NCBI GenBank assembly: GCA_028703175.1
Contig: JAQVNJ010000003.1
Span: forward strand, 1 to 64,000
Length of the DNA stretch: 64,000 nt
Reading direction: 5' to 3'
DNA from: JAAYCB01 sp012744395
GTDB taxonomy: Bacteria > Planctomycetota > Planctomycetia > Pirellulales > Thermoguttaceae
Each line of letters opens with the position of its first letter. The first letter of the stretch is position 1. The position numbers were made by a program, and so were the translations under genes. Under the pieces are notes generated by a model that saw nothing but the letters and a program-made list of their open reading frames with translations, ran no database searches and was not told where the DNA came from. Below are positions 9,987 through 18,658 of the stretch, piece after piece.

Positions 9987-10015
9987 ATTATATCCCAAAC
10001 CCCCCGCAGGGGCAA
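9987..10015 (-). promoter_or_regulatory. Strong sigma70-type promoter for ispF-cysS
   Basis: Minus strand: TTGCCC (10010-10015), exactly 17 bases, then a perfect TATAAT (9987-9992). It faces ispF with a leader of about 155 bases. The remaining part of the 9823-10160 gap has no other clear feature. Confidence 0.6.
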
Positions 10016-10160
10016 CGCGAGCGCGGCAATCGCCGCACTTGCTCTGCCCGGGGCTGATTTCTGGCTACCCCCTTTCCGGGCGCAATCCAGAAGCCAGTGG
10101 ATGGCGCCGCAAGACTGTTGACGCGGTGTTTCCCGTTCGCATTCGGTAGCGAGCGTGCGG

Positions 10161-12650
10161 TCATTCCATCCGCCGCGTCAGCAGGCCGACGCGGCGCGTG
10201 TCGATCGCCTGGAAACCCAGCGCGAACGCCGGCGAATCGGGGCGCAGCGCGTAATCGTCCTTGGCGGGGTCGAGAAACCGCGGATCGGCGATGACCGAGT
10301 TGCGGTCAAAGCCCCGCTCCTGCCACTGGGCGAACGACGCGATCCCGCGGACGCGGATCCGCGGCGTCGCCACGCCCGGCGCGTAGTACAGGTTATGGTC
10401 GGCGCGGAGGACCTCCGGCGTCAGGTTTCCGCCGGCAATCAGCAGCGCCTCGGGATCGCTGTAGTAGAAAATGTTGCGCTCCAGCGCCTGGCCGGTCGAA
10501 TTGTCCTGGAAGTTGGGAAAGTACCCCTGGGCCATCGTGCTGTCGACGAAGATGTTGTTGAAGACCTTGTTCCCCTTGCCGCCCTGGAGCATGATCCCGC
10601 CGTGGGAATTGCGGTAGGTGATGTTGTTGGTCACCGTGTAGCCGCCGGCAAACGAATCGAGATAGATGCCCCACGACATGTAGACGTCCTTGTCGGGCCC
10701 CTGGGCGTACCAGCCGACCGAGTCGCCAACGATGTTGTCGCGGATCACGCTGCCGCTTTGCAGATTGCGGTCGTGCTGGGTGACCTCGATCCCGCCGGTG
10801 TCGTAGGTCTCCAGGTTGGTCCACTGGACGCGGTTCAACTCGATCGTGTTGCGGAGGCCGGCGCTCTTGAGCGTGATCCCGTAGCGCGAGATGTGGTGGA
10901 TGTGGTTGTGGGCGACGCGGTTCTCGTCGGTCCCTTCCCCTTCCAGCACGACGCCCCCGATGTGCTTGTAGATGGCTCCGCAGTCGTGGATGTGATTGTC
11001 GACGACCTGGTTCCGCGGGCTGCGCAAGATCAGCACGCCCCCCTGGCCGCTGTTGGAGATGTCGCTGCCCCGGACCACGTTGTCGCCGCCCTCGCGGATG
11101 CAGACGGCATACCGGCCGGTGTCCGTGAACGTGCAGCCTTCGACAGCGCAATGGCGGGCGCCGCTGAAGGCCAGCGTCCCGTAATCGCCCATCCCGTAGC
11201 CGCCGCAGCCGTCTGCGGGCGTGTAATCACTATTTCTTACCAGCAGCCCGGCAAACCGCAGGTGGCTGGCGCCGGCAACCTCGATGATGCACCCCACGGC
11301 CGGCGCGACGACCTCGCCGGCCTCGCTGAAACCGTCGGGCGGGATCAACGAGAGGACGCCGGTCTTGCGGTTCAAGTGCCATTCGCCGGGGGCGTCGAGC
11401 TCCTCGAAGAGATTCTCGACGAAGTAGCGGTCGCCGGCGTTCAGGGCGGCCACGGCTTCGGGGCCGCCGACGGCGACCTTCCGGGCGTGCGGATCGATCG
11501 CTTCGATGGCGAGAATCTCCTTGAATGCGCGGCAGGAGCCCGACTGGAAGATGTGCAGTTCCGCGTCCGGCTCGGCGGCCCACGAGGGCTTCACCTCGCC
11601 GGGTCCGTAGTGGAACTCGGTCTTCGAGCCGCCTCCGCTGGAGACGCTCAACTGCGGGCCGTGCGAGGCAATGAAATGTTCGGCCTGGAAGACGAGCAGG
11701 TGCTTTCCGGCCGCTGGCTCGGCCGGGTCCGTGCCGGAGGGTTTCCACTGGGGATCGTCGCAGAGGGCGAACGCATCCAGGGTGAGCCCGCCGCCCCGCA
11801 CGTTTCGCCAGCGGAGCACGCGCTCGCCCTGCTTGAGGCGAAGATTGGCCGCCCGGGCCCAGCGCGACGCCGGCCAGGCGCCGGTGTCCACGAGGTCGAC
11901 GAGCGGAACCGGCTCGCCACCATCGACGCTCAAGGTGGTCCGCCCCGACATGTCCGTCGTGCCGAACGGCGCGTTGTGCGCGCCGTAGTAGATCCAGAAC
12001 ACGTACTCTCCGTCGGCGGGAATCTGCACGCGGTACTCCGTCCAGTCGTCGTGGTTGTGGATATTGTTGACCGTCACGCCGAATCCGCCCCGGCGGCTGG
12101 CCACGTAGAGGAATCCGCGGCGAATCGGGTCGTTGGCGTCGACATTGGGATATCGGGCGCGGACTTGCCGCCGGCCGTTGACGAACAGTTGCCGGAAGTA
12201 CCACTTGCCGGCTTCGACCGCCGGCAGGTGTACCGAGAGAATCGGGCCCTTTGCCGGCCGGAGGCCCTCGATCCGCCGTCCGCCCACCAGTTCTGGCGTC
12301 TCGCCCGGATAAGCCTCGTAGGAGATGGCCGCGCCCGGTGCGCCGGAATCACCGGGGCCAAAGGCGAGAGTTTCGGTGATGGAATAGACGCCGCCGCGAA
12401 TCTGGACGCTCACCGGCTCGACCAGTGGTCCGGCGGCCTTCAACGCGCGGACGGCGTCGCGCGCCTTGGCCAGCGTCGCCAGGGGGCCGTCGCTGCGCTC
12501 GGCGTTGGGCGCGGCCAGCTTGCCCGTCCACGCGTCGTTGCCATCGGTGGCCACGTAGAGCGTCGCCGCGGCGAACGCCGTTGTACTCGGGCCCAGAAGC
12601 CCGGCGAAAGCCATCAACAGGCCGCATAGCTGCTGTCGTCTGGAGTTCAT
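10161..12650 (-). CDS. Secreted right-handed parallel beta-helix protein
   Basis: 829 residues from ATG 12650, chosen because GGAGGA lies ten bases upstream. The open frame runs to 13166 but the rest is non-coding and overlaps the divergent gene. A signal peptide (LLMAFAGLLGPSTTAFA) is followed by ATLYVATDGNDAWTGKLAAP and a pectate-lyase-type start. The middle (about residues 230-330) looks like an inserted beta-sandwich or carbohydrate-binding module. Residues about 460-740 hold repeating N-x-I/V ladders typical of Beta_helix (PF13229), e.g. VVRGSDISNSGQGGVLILRS. Such proteins are usually polysaccharide lyases, epimerases or hydrolases; no catalytic triad can be assigned. It is probably extracytoplasmic. 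Confidence 0.8.
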   Translation of the reverse strand: MNSRRQQLCGLLMAFAGLLGPSTTAFAAATLYVATDGNDAWTGKLAAPNAERSDGPLATLAKARDAVRALKAAGPLVEPVSVQIRGGVYSITETLAFGPGDSGAPGAAISYEAYPGETPELVGGRRIEGLRPAKGPILSVHLPAVEAGKWYFRQLFVNGRRQVRARYPNVDANDPIRRGFLYVASRRGGFGVTVNNIHNHDDWTEYRVQIPADGEYVFWIYYGAHNAPFGTTDMSGRTTLSVDGGEPVPLVDLVDTGAWPASRWARAANLRLKQGERVLRWRNVRGGGLTLDAFALCDDPQWKPSGTDPAEPAAGKHLLVFQAEHFIASHGPQLSVSSGGGSKTEFHYGPGEVKPSWAAEPDAELHIFQSGSCRAFKEILAIEAIDPHARKVAVGGPEAVAALNAGDRYFVENLFEELDAPGEWHLNRKTGVLSLIPPDGFSEAGEVVAPAVGCIIEVAGASHLRFAGLLVRNSDYTPADGCGGYGMGDYGTLAFSGARHCAVEGCTFTDTGRYAVCIREGGDNVVRGSDISNSGQGGVLILRSPRNQVVDNHIHDCGAIYKHIGGVVLEGEGTDENRVAHNHIHHISRYGITLKSAGLRNTIELNRVQWTNLETYDTGGIEVTQHDRNLQSGSVIRDNIVGDSVGWYAQGPDKDVYMSWGIYLDSFAGGYTVTNNITYRNSHGGIMLQGGKGNKVFNNIFVDSTMAQGYFPNFQDNSTGQALERNIFYYSDPEALLIAGGNLTPEVLRADHNLYYAPGVATPRIRVRGIASFAQWQERGFDRNSVIADPRFLDPAKDDYALRPDSPAFALGFQAIDTRRVGLLTRRME

Positions 12651-12964
12651 TTGCGTTGCATCCTCCGCTAAACGCTGGCGGTTGTCTCGTCCCGGCGCCA
12701 CTTGCCAGGCGCCTCCATCAATAGCTCCCCGCCGGTTGGCCGTCAAGCAGCGATGGTTGACGCTGGCAGCCGGGCTGAGTATTTTGGCGCTACTGCCTGG
12801 CCGCCGCCTCCTTGCTGACTGGAGAAACGGATTCCGATCGATCGTCCTGCCCGCACTCTCGCCCCTCGCGGCCGCCACCCTGCTCCTGTGCGCTCCGGGC
12901 AACTCTGCGGAACAGCCGGCGCCGCGATATGCCGAGCGGGCCAACCTGGAAAGTGGATCAAGCC
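12651..12964 (+). other. Divergent intergenic region between two secreted-protein genes
   Basis: About 314 bases separate the starts of the beta-helix gene (minus) and the LamG gene (plus). GGAGGA at the left end serves the minus gene, and a GGAAAGTGGA stretch precedes the plus gene. I see no clear promoter hexamers or operator palindrome. Confidence 0.5.
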
Positions 12965-15900
12965 ATGAAGACAAGAATTGCATCCTCCGCGACGTTCCTG
13001 GTGGGAATGGTGCTTCTCGGTTCGGCCGCCGCCGCCGATCCCGGCCTGGTCGGCCATTGGCGATTCGATGAAGGCTCGGGCGCGTACTCGGCCAACGAGG
13101 TCGATCCGGCCGGCGAGGCCGAGCTTCACAACGCTTCGTGGGTCGGCGGAGCGTTCGGGACTGCACTGCGGTTCAGCGGCTCGGAGAGCTACGCGACCCT
13201 CCCCACGCTCCCGGCGCTCGACGGCGCGGACGAGATGAGCCTGTCCGTCTGGGTGTATTGGGAGGGCACCGGGCAGTATCCGAACATCGTCACCGGCGGC
13301 ACGTGGAGCCCCGGAGGATTCTTGATCTTCGTGAACAACGGCAGCTGCTCGTTCCGGATGGGCCGGCCGGGGCACCGGCACGGCGCCGCCGCCGAGGCGT
13401 GGACGGAAGTCTCCAGCCCCCTGCTGTCCGATCTGCCGATGAAGCAATGGGTCCACCTGGCGGCGGTCTTCAAGCGGCCCCAGATCACCACCTACGTCAA
13501 CGGCAAGCAGGTCGGTTCGGCCCGGTGGGACTACCCGGTCGGACACCGTGGCGATCTCGAGGTGGGACGCTGGACCGGATCAGTCAGCCACGCCGGATTG
13601 ATCGACGAGGTGCGGATTTATCGCCGGGCGCTGGCGGCCGAGGAGATCCTGGCCCTGGCCGACCCGGCCGGCCGCCAGAGCCCCGAATACAAGCAGCTCG
13701 GGCCCGCCAAGCCCAACGCCAAGGAGCTTGCCCGCTTCGAAACACGCTGGGCGACCCTCGTCGTTGGCGACGACGGCACGATCCTCTCGCTGCGGGAGAA
13801 GCCGAGCGGGCGGGAATTGCTCGCCGCTCCGGAGTCCCTCCTGTCGGTGGAACTGGCATCCCAGCGGCGCCTGGTGGGGCGGCGGTTGCGGCTGGCGGAC
13901 GGCCTGCTGGTGGCCGACTTCCCGCGGGGCGCCGGCAGCGCGGCCCTTCGCATCCAGGCCGAGGAGCAGTATTTCACCGTCACCGCCGCCGCGCTCGACG
14001 TGCCCGACGCGAAGCGGTTCACGTTCTTCCAGATCGCGCCGGCTCCCCAGGAGTATTTCGGCCGCATGGCTGGGCTGGCTTCCGACGATTCCTCGGGCGT
14101 ATGCCTCCGCAGCCTGGCATTGGAAATCGACACGTCGTTCTCGGGGAAGCCGCCGCGATTCCGCGCTTCGACCACCGCCGAGCACGGCCTGGTCGGGCAC
14201 CGCATCGGCCTGGCTGCCGGACCGCGGGACCAACTGATCCCGATGCTCCGCGCGATGGCGGAACAGGAGCCCGTGCCGAAATCCCGCGTGGGAGGCCCCT
14301 GGGCAATCGGCGCCGAAGAGACCCGCGGCTCCTACCTGTTTGCCGATCTGGCCGCGAAGGACGTCGACGCCTGGATCGAGTTGGCCCGCCGCGGCGGCTT
14401 CACGACCATCCACTTGCATGGCTGGTGGAGCTCGCTGGGCCATTACGAGCCGCGCAAGGCATATTTCCCCCAGGGTCTGGAGGAGATGCAGGCGACGGCC
14501 GAGCGGATTCGCGCCGCCGGCCTGAACGTTGGCGCACACACCCTGACCGCCTGCATCAGCACGGGGGACCCCTGGGTCACGCCGGTGCCCTCGCCGCACC
14601 TGATCGCAACGAACAGCTACACGCTGGCCAAGCCGCTCTCAGCCGCCGACAAGACGGTCTTCGTCAACGAGCCGCCGGCCGCCGGCCACGACATCATCTG
14701 GAGCTACTCCAGCAACGGCAACGCCCTTCGCGTGGGCAGCGAACTGATCCGCTACTCGGGCATCTCGCGCGAGCCGCCCTACGCCTTTCTGGAGTGCGAG
14801 CGGGGCGCTTTCAAGACACAAGCCGCCGCCCACGCCGAAGGCGACGCGGTGGACTACCTCCAGCAGCGCTACCTGGCCTTCTATCCCGATCCCAAGAGCC
14901 CCCTGGCCCTCGAACTGGCCGAGCGGATCGCCAAGGTCTACAACGCCTGCGGGTTGGAGATGATCTACTTCGACGGGTCCGAGGGGATGCGGAGCCGCTA
15001 CGGAATCGACTTCATGCGCTGGGCGATTTTCAACCGCCTCCATGGCGGCGTGACCGAGGGCAGCGAGTGGGGCCACAACAGTTGGTGGATCCATTCGCGG
15101 CTCGGCGCTTGGGACCATCCCGTCTGGGCCATGAAGCAGTTCCACGACCAGCACATCCAACTCGCCTCGCGGTTCCGGCTCAGCGATCTGCTCGAGCCGC
15201 AACTCGGCTGGTGGGCGCCGCGGGGGCCGGCGGCGACGGCCCGCGGGCATTTCCCCGACGAGATGGAGTACTTCGCCGCCAAGAACCTGTCCATCGACGG
15301 GCCGATGTCGATCCAGGGCGTCCGCGCAATCGGCCGCCCCTGGAATGCCCGCATCGACGAGCTGCTGACGATTCTCGGCTGGTACGAGCGGGTCCGCCTG
15401 GCCCGATACTTCGACGAGCCCACCCTGGAGCAGATCGCCGGGCCGGGCCGCGAGTTTCGGCTGCGGCAGAACGCCGCGGGCCAGTGGCAGTTCACCCCGG
15501 CCCACCTGGCCAAGCACCGCATCAGCGCGATGGGCAACGGCTCCGAGCGATGGGTGGCCGAGAATCCCTTCGCCGCGCAGCCGCTTCGCCTGCGGCTGGA
15601 GGCCCTCTACAATGTTGCCCCCTACGACGACGCCAAGGCCGCCGTGCTCGCCGACTTTGCCGACCTCGGCGCGCTGAATAACCGCCGCACCGCGGCCGGC
15701 GTGAGCACCGAGCTCGGATTGGAGACCGCGGATGTCAAGGCCGGCGGCCGCAGCCTGCGGTTCCGCGCAACGAACTCCCGCGACAGCTCGCGCGGCGCGT
15801 GGGCCCAAATCGGCACCGCCTACGAGCATCCCTACTTCAGCATGGCGCCCGGCGACGCCATGGGCCTGTGGGTCAAGGGCGACGGCAGCGGCGCGCTGCT

Positions 15901-16948
15901 GAACGTCCAGATCCGCTCGCCGCGCGAGTATCACGGCTGCATTTCAGACCACTACATCGATCTGGATTTCACCGGCTGGCGCTACGTGGAGCTCCTGCTC
16001 CGCGAGCGGGATTCGGAGCGGTTGACGGATTATGTCTGGCCCTACGGCGGCGGCGGAAGCCACGCCATCTACCGCAACTCGGTCGACCAGGCACATATCT
16101 CCGAGGTCAATCTGCTGCTCAACGAGATTCCCGCCGGCGGCAAAGTGGACATCCTCGTCAGCCCGATCCGCTCGCTCCCCACCCGGCAGGGCGATCTGGC
16201 CAACCCGTCGCTGGAGGTCGCTGGAGCCAAGGTGACTTTCCCGGTGACCTTGAAGTCCGGGCAGTACATCGAGCTGGAAAGCATGGACGACTGTGTTCTG
16301 TACGATGAGCGCGGCGAGCTGCTCGCGCGATTCCGGCCGCAGGCGGCGGCGCTGCCGCTGTTGGCCGAGGACGCCAACGCGCTGCGATTCGACTGCACGC
16401 CGCCGGAGGGCCTCAGCGCCCGGGCCGAGGTCACCGTGGTGTCGCTCGGTGAGCCGTTCGGCAGCCGCCGGGCCGAGACGGAAATCGACTGGAGCCGGCT
16501 CGATCGCGAGTACGAGATTCCCCGGGTCATCACCCGGACGGATGGCGTTGACAACCTGTGGAGCATTGTCCGCAGGGCCGAGGGGCCGGGCGGCCGCCAG
16601 GAGACGCCCCCCATGCTGGAGCTGGAAATCTCCGTCCAGCAGCTCGCCAAGCCGGAGAAGGCAAACCAGGCCGCAGCCAGCGCGCCTTGCCTGGATACGC
16701 CCATCCTGACGGTCGGCCAGAAGTCGGTGCGATTCCCCGTGCGGCTGCTGGAGGGCCAGCGGCTCGTCTGCCGCGACCAGGCCACCTGGTGCGTCGTCGG
16801 CCCCGACGGAGCCGAGGCGGCCTCGGGCAAGCTGGCCGGCGAGTTCCCCCCCCTCGCGCCGGGAGCCAACCGGGCGATGCTCGATTTCGATGGAAAGGAC
16901 GCCGCCGAGCTCCGCGTGCTCGTCAAGACTGTTAAACGCTACCGGTGA
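12965..16948 (+). CDS. Giant secreted LamG-domain protein with glycosidase-like (TIM-barrel) region
   Basis: 1327 residues. Signal peptide MKTRIASSATFLVGMVLLGS..AAA; start at ATG 12965 although the frame is open from 12812. Residues about 25-235 form a LamG/concanavalin-like module (GLVGHWRFDEGSG at the start, IDEVRIYRRALAAEEI at the end). Residues about 450-860 look like a glycoside-hydrolase barrel: GFTTIHLHGWWSSLGHY, NVGAHTLTACI, then GLEMIYFDGSEGM near residue 668, a plausible acidic active-site strand, and LEPQLGWWAPRG. The rest contains beta-sandwich modules. I cannot place the catalytic domain in a named GH family. It is transcribed divergently from the beta-helix gene and may act on the same glycan. 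Confidence 0.8.
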   Translation: MKTRIASSATFLVGMVLLGSAAAADPGLVGHWRFDEGSGAYSANEVDPAGEAELHNASWVGGAFGTALRFSGSESYATLPTLPALDGADEMSLSVWVYWEGTGQYPNIVTGGTWSPGGFLIFVNNGSCSFRMGRPGHRHGAAAEAWTEVSSPLLSDLPMKQWVHLAAVFKRPQITTYVNGKQVGSARWDYPVGHRGDLEVGRWTGSVSHAGLIDEVRIYRRALAAEEILALADPAGRQSPEYKQLGPAKPNAKELARFETRWATLVVGDDGTILSLREKPSGRELLAAPESLLSVELASQRRLVGRRLRLADGLLVADFPRGAGSAALRIQAEEQYFTVTAAALDVPDAKRFTFFQIAPAPQEYFGRMAGLASDDSSGVCLRSLALEIDTSFSGKPPRFRASTTAEHGLVGHRIGLAAGPRDQLIPMLRAMAEQEPVPKSRVGGPWAIGAEETRGSYLFADLAAKDVDAWIELARRGGFTTIHLHGWWSSLGHYEPRKAYFPQGLEEMQATAERIRAAGLNVGAHTLTACISTGDPWVTPVPSPHLIATNSYTLAKPLSAADKTVFVNEPPAAGHDIIWSYSSNGNALRVGSELIRYSGISREPPYAFLECERGAFKTQAAAHAEGDAVDYLQQRYLAFYPDPKSPLALELAERIAKVYNACGLEMIYFDGSEGMRSRYGIDFMRWAIFNRLHGGVTEGSEWGHNSWWIHSRLGAWDHPVWAMKQFHDQHIQLASRFRLSDLLEPQLGWWAPRGPAATARGHFPDEMEYFAAKNLSIDGPMSIQGVRAIGRPWNARIDELLTILGWYERVRLARYFDEPTLEQIAGPGREFRLRQNAAGQWQFTPAHLAKHRISAMGNGSERWVAENPFAAQPLRLRLEALYNVAPYDDAKAAVLADFADLGALNNRRTAAGVSTELGLETADVKAGGRSLRFRATNSRDSSRGAWAQIGTAYEHPYFSMAPGDAMGLWVKGDGSGALLNVQIRSPREYHGCISDHYIDLDFTGWRYVELLLRERDSERLTDYVWPYGGGGSHAIYRNSVDQAHISEVNLLLNEIPAGGKVDILVSPIRSLPTRQGDLANPSLEVAGAKVTFPVTLKSGQYIELESMDDCVLYDERGELLARFRPQAAALPLLAEDANALRFDCTPPEGLSARAEVTVVSLGEPFGSRRAETEIDWSRLDREYEIPRVITRTDGVDNLWSIVRRAEGPGGRQETPPMLELEISVQQLAKPEKANQAAASAPCLDTPILTVGQKSVRFPVRLLEGQRLVCRDQATWCVVGPDGAEAASGKLAGEFPPLAPGANRAMLDFDGKDAAELRVLVKTVKRYR

Positions 16949-16964
16949 CGGGAGGGGTGGGGGG

Positions 16965-17070
16965 CTCACGCGGAGAAGGAGGTAGGGAAGGCTCACGCGG
17001 AGACGCGGAGACGCGGAGACGCGGAGAGGAGGAGAAAGAGGAGAAGGGGGAGAAGGAGGAGAAGGGGAGG
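16965..17070 (+). repeat. CGCGGAGA-type repeat block, left end of the GxxExxY cluster
   Basis: Copies of TCACGCGGAG followed by tandem ACGCGGAG octamers and a purine-rich GGAGAAG tract. An inverted counterpart lies at 18005-18110, and shorter versions bracket each gene copy (17246-17265, 17309-17325, 17740-17762, 17805-17825). Confidence 0.9.
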
Positions 17071-17082
17071 CGTGGCAATCGG

Positions 17083-17234
17083 CAACGTTTGAATTCGACG
17101 AGATCATTTCGCGGATTCGCGTGGAGTTGTTGGTGGAGGGTGTGGTCGTCGAGCTGAAAAGAGTGGAAAACGTCGCGTCCGTCCACTCCAGACAGGTCCT
17201 GACCTGCCTCCGGATTGACCACAATTACATCCCT
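17083..17234 (+). pseudogene. GxxExxY protein remnant, copy 1
   Basis: One frame reads TFEFDEIISRIRVELLVEGV, then VVVELKRVENVASVHSRQVL and TCLRIDH, clearly the middle of the intact neighbour (FEFDGMYFGDGLRVDLLVEG..VVELKSVENLAPVHSKQVLTYLR). The N-terminal half with the GxxExxY motif and the C-terminal end are missing. A Leu/Asp-rich segment is shortened. It ends in a TCCGCGC-type repeat at 17246-17265. Confidence 0.8.
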
Positions 17235-17308
17235 TCCTCCCTTCCGCGCCTCCGCGCGAACCAATCCCCGTTGAGGTAACGACCATTCTTGGGCGGTGTG
17301 GAGGACTC

Positions 17309-17762
17309 ACGCGGAGCCGCGGCGAGGGGGAGGAGAGGAGGGGAGGCAATGGAGATCGATGATATTACCGGGCAGATCGTTGATGCAGCGTACAAGTTGC
17401 ACACGCGGCTTGGGCCGGGCTTGCTCGAATCGGTTTACGAGACGGTGCTCGGGCGGGAGCTTGAGCGGCGCGGCCTGGCGGTGGAGCGGCAGAAGGCCGT
17501 CTCGTTTGAATTCGACGGGATGTATTTCGGGGATGGTCTTCGCGTGGATTTGTTGGTCGAGGGTGTTGTCGTCGTCGAACTGAAATCAGTGGAAAACCTC
17601 GCGCCCGTCCATTCTAAACAAGTCCTGACCTACCTCCGCTTGCTCAACCTCTCCGTTGGCCTGTTGATCAATTTCGGCGCCGCCACGCTGAAAGAGGGGC
17701 TGCACCGGATTGTCAACAACCACGTGCCTTCCCCTTCCGCGACTCCGCGTCTCCGCGTGAAC
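17309..17762 (+). mobile_element. Candidate mobile unit: intact GxxExxY gene bracketed by inverted TCACGCGGAG repeats
   Basis: The intact gene is preceded by TCACGCGGAGCCGCGG (17309-17324) and followed by a stretch whose reverse complement reads TTCACGCGGAGACGCGG (about 17745-17761, inside the last codons of the gene). The two flanking dead copies show the same arrangement. Three units in about 1.15 kb (16.96-18.11 kb), one of them inverted, argue for duplication of a repeat-bounded unit. Whether it moves by itself is unproven. Confidence 0.5.
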
Positions 17763-17783
17763 CAGCCGAGAAGCGGGCGATGA
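17349..17783 (+). CDS. GxxExxY protein (PD-(D/E)XK nuclease-like)
   Basis: 144 residues, ATG 17349 chosen because the signature starts there: EIDDITGQIVDAAYKLHTRL, then GPGLLESVYE containing the GxxExxY motif (Gly-Leu-Leu-Glu-Ser-Val-Tyr). RVDLLVEGVVVVELKSVENL provides Asp, Glu and Lys in PD-(D/E)XK spacing, followed by a Gln/Tyr helix (SKQVLTYLRLL). The family (TIGR04256/PF13366) is about 125-145 residues, is present in many near-identical copies in some phyla, and has no established function. The last 15 codons run into the CTCCGCGTCTCCGCG repeat, so the C-terminus is repeat-encoded. Two dead copies flank it. Confidence 0.85.
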   Translation: MEIDDITGQIVDAAYKLHTRLGPGLLESVYETVLGRELERRGLAVERQKAVSFEFDGMYFGDGLRVDLLVEGVVVVELKSVENLAPVHSKQVLTYLRLLNLSVGLLINFGAATLKEGLHRIVNNHVPSPSATPRLRVNQPRSGR

Positions 17784-17840
17784 GTTGCTCTTGGGCGGAG
17801 AGAAGGCCTCACGCGGAGCCGCGGAGAGAAGGGGAAGGGA

Positions 17841-18000
17841 TGTAATTGTTGACAATCCGGAGGCAGGTCAGGACTCGTTTCGAGGGAAGGGCGCGAGATT
17901 TTCCACTTTTTTTGGCTCGAGGACGACAACACCCTCGACGAACAAGTCCACGCGAAGACCATCCCCGAACTGCTTCTTGGTCGAATTCAAACGTTGCCGA
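17841..18000 (-). pseudogene. GxxExxY protein remnant, copy 3 (opposite strand)
   Basis: The minus strand reads FEFD at about 17985, then (with frame changes) FGDGLRVDLFVEGVVVLEPK, KVENLAP and KRVLTCLRIVNNYIP. It is the same mid-to-end part as copy 1, with several indels. Its upstream flank is identical to that of copy 1 (GCGTGGCAATCGGCAACG and on into the FEFD codons), so copies 1 and 3 share a longer inverted repeat than either shares with the intact gene. Confidence 0.75.
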
Positions 18001-18004
18001 TTGC

Positions 18005-18110
18005 CACGCCTCCTCTCCTCTCCTCTCCTCCGTTTCCGCGTCTCCGCGTCTCCGCGTGAGCCTTCCCTACCTCCGTTTCCGCGTCTCCGCGTCTCCGCGT
18101 GAGCCTATTC
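18005..18110 (-). repeat. CGCGGAGA-type repeat block, right end (inverted)
   Basis: The reverse complement carries two TCACGCGGAGACGCGGAGAC units separated by AACGGAGGTAGGGAAGG, matching the left block at 16965-17070 including the GGTAGGGAAGGC spacer. The whole 16.96-18.11 kb cluster is therefore closed by inverted repeats of over 100 bases. The 18111-18328 stretch to rpmG holds nothing I recognise. Confidence 0.9.
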
Positions 18111-18328
18111 ACCCCCCCGAACATAGGGTTTCCCGATCCTGAAGGCCCCCACTCGGCCTGAGTCTCCGCCGGCGGGATTTTCAATTCCCGCGGATTTAGT
18201 AAAATGGTTGATTCGGGCTCGCCCGAAGAGGAAGAGAGACAGTCCGGCGACGCTGCAAATCATCCTGCGACGGAGGGGGCGGCGGCGTTCCGAGTCAACG
18301 TGCAATTGCCGAAGCGGAGATCCCACAG

Positions 18329-18499
18329 ATGGCCAAGGGCGGAAAGAAGAAGAAGGCGGAGACAGTCTTTCTCGTATGCGAAGACTGCGGCGAGTACAAC
18401 TACACGCTGCGGCGCAAGCCGGGCGGTGAGAAGCTGAAGCTCTCCAAGTACTGCCCCCGTACGCGCACCCACACGATCCACAACGAGAAGAAGAAATAG
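18329..18499 (+). CDS. rpmG: 50S ribosomal protein L33
   Basis: 56 residues. MAKGGKKKKAETVFLVCEDC starts the protein, followed by GEYNYTLRRKPGGEKLKLSK and YCPRTRTHTIHNEKKK. This is the C-plus type L33 with a CxxC pair and a third Cys; the fourth zinc-ligand position of the full type is Thr here. Length, basicity and the conserved KYCPR..THT.H ending are diagnostic. It is a small protein of the large subunit near the E site. It lies 160 bases upstream of recJ. Confidence 0.93.
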   Translation: MAKGGKKKKAETVFLVCEDCGEYNYTLRRKPGGEKLKLSKYCPRTRTHTIHNEKKK

Positions 18500-18658
18500 G
18501 CTCCGCGCAAGGCTCGTTCTCACTCGCTGCCCCCGATCCGAAGGATCATCGGCGGACCGGTTCGCTTCCGACCGCGGGATGCGCCCTTGGCGGTCGTTCC
18601 GGACAGGTGCTGTTGCTGCGCGCCGGTGCGGGCCGGGCGGCCCGCTGAGGTGTCTCTC

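Noticed and set aside
10155..12629. 824-codon open frame opposite the beta-helix gene
   Set aside because: Shadow frame; it lacks family motifs, whereas the minus frame has a signal peptide, a Shine-Dalgarno and beta-helix repeats.
12682..13071. Alternative secreted protein start upstream of the LamG gene
   Set aside because: A hydrophobic stretch occurs in this frame but it breaks off inside the LamG signal region; no Shine-Dalgarno or family match.
16965..18110. CRISPR array
   Set aside because: The CGCGGAG repeats are tandem octamers and inverted blocks, without regular repeat-spacer alternation or cas genes.
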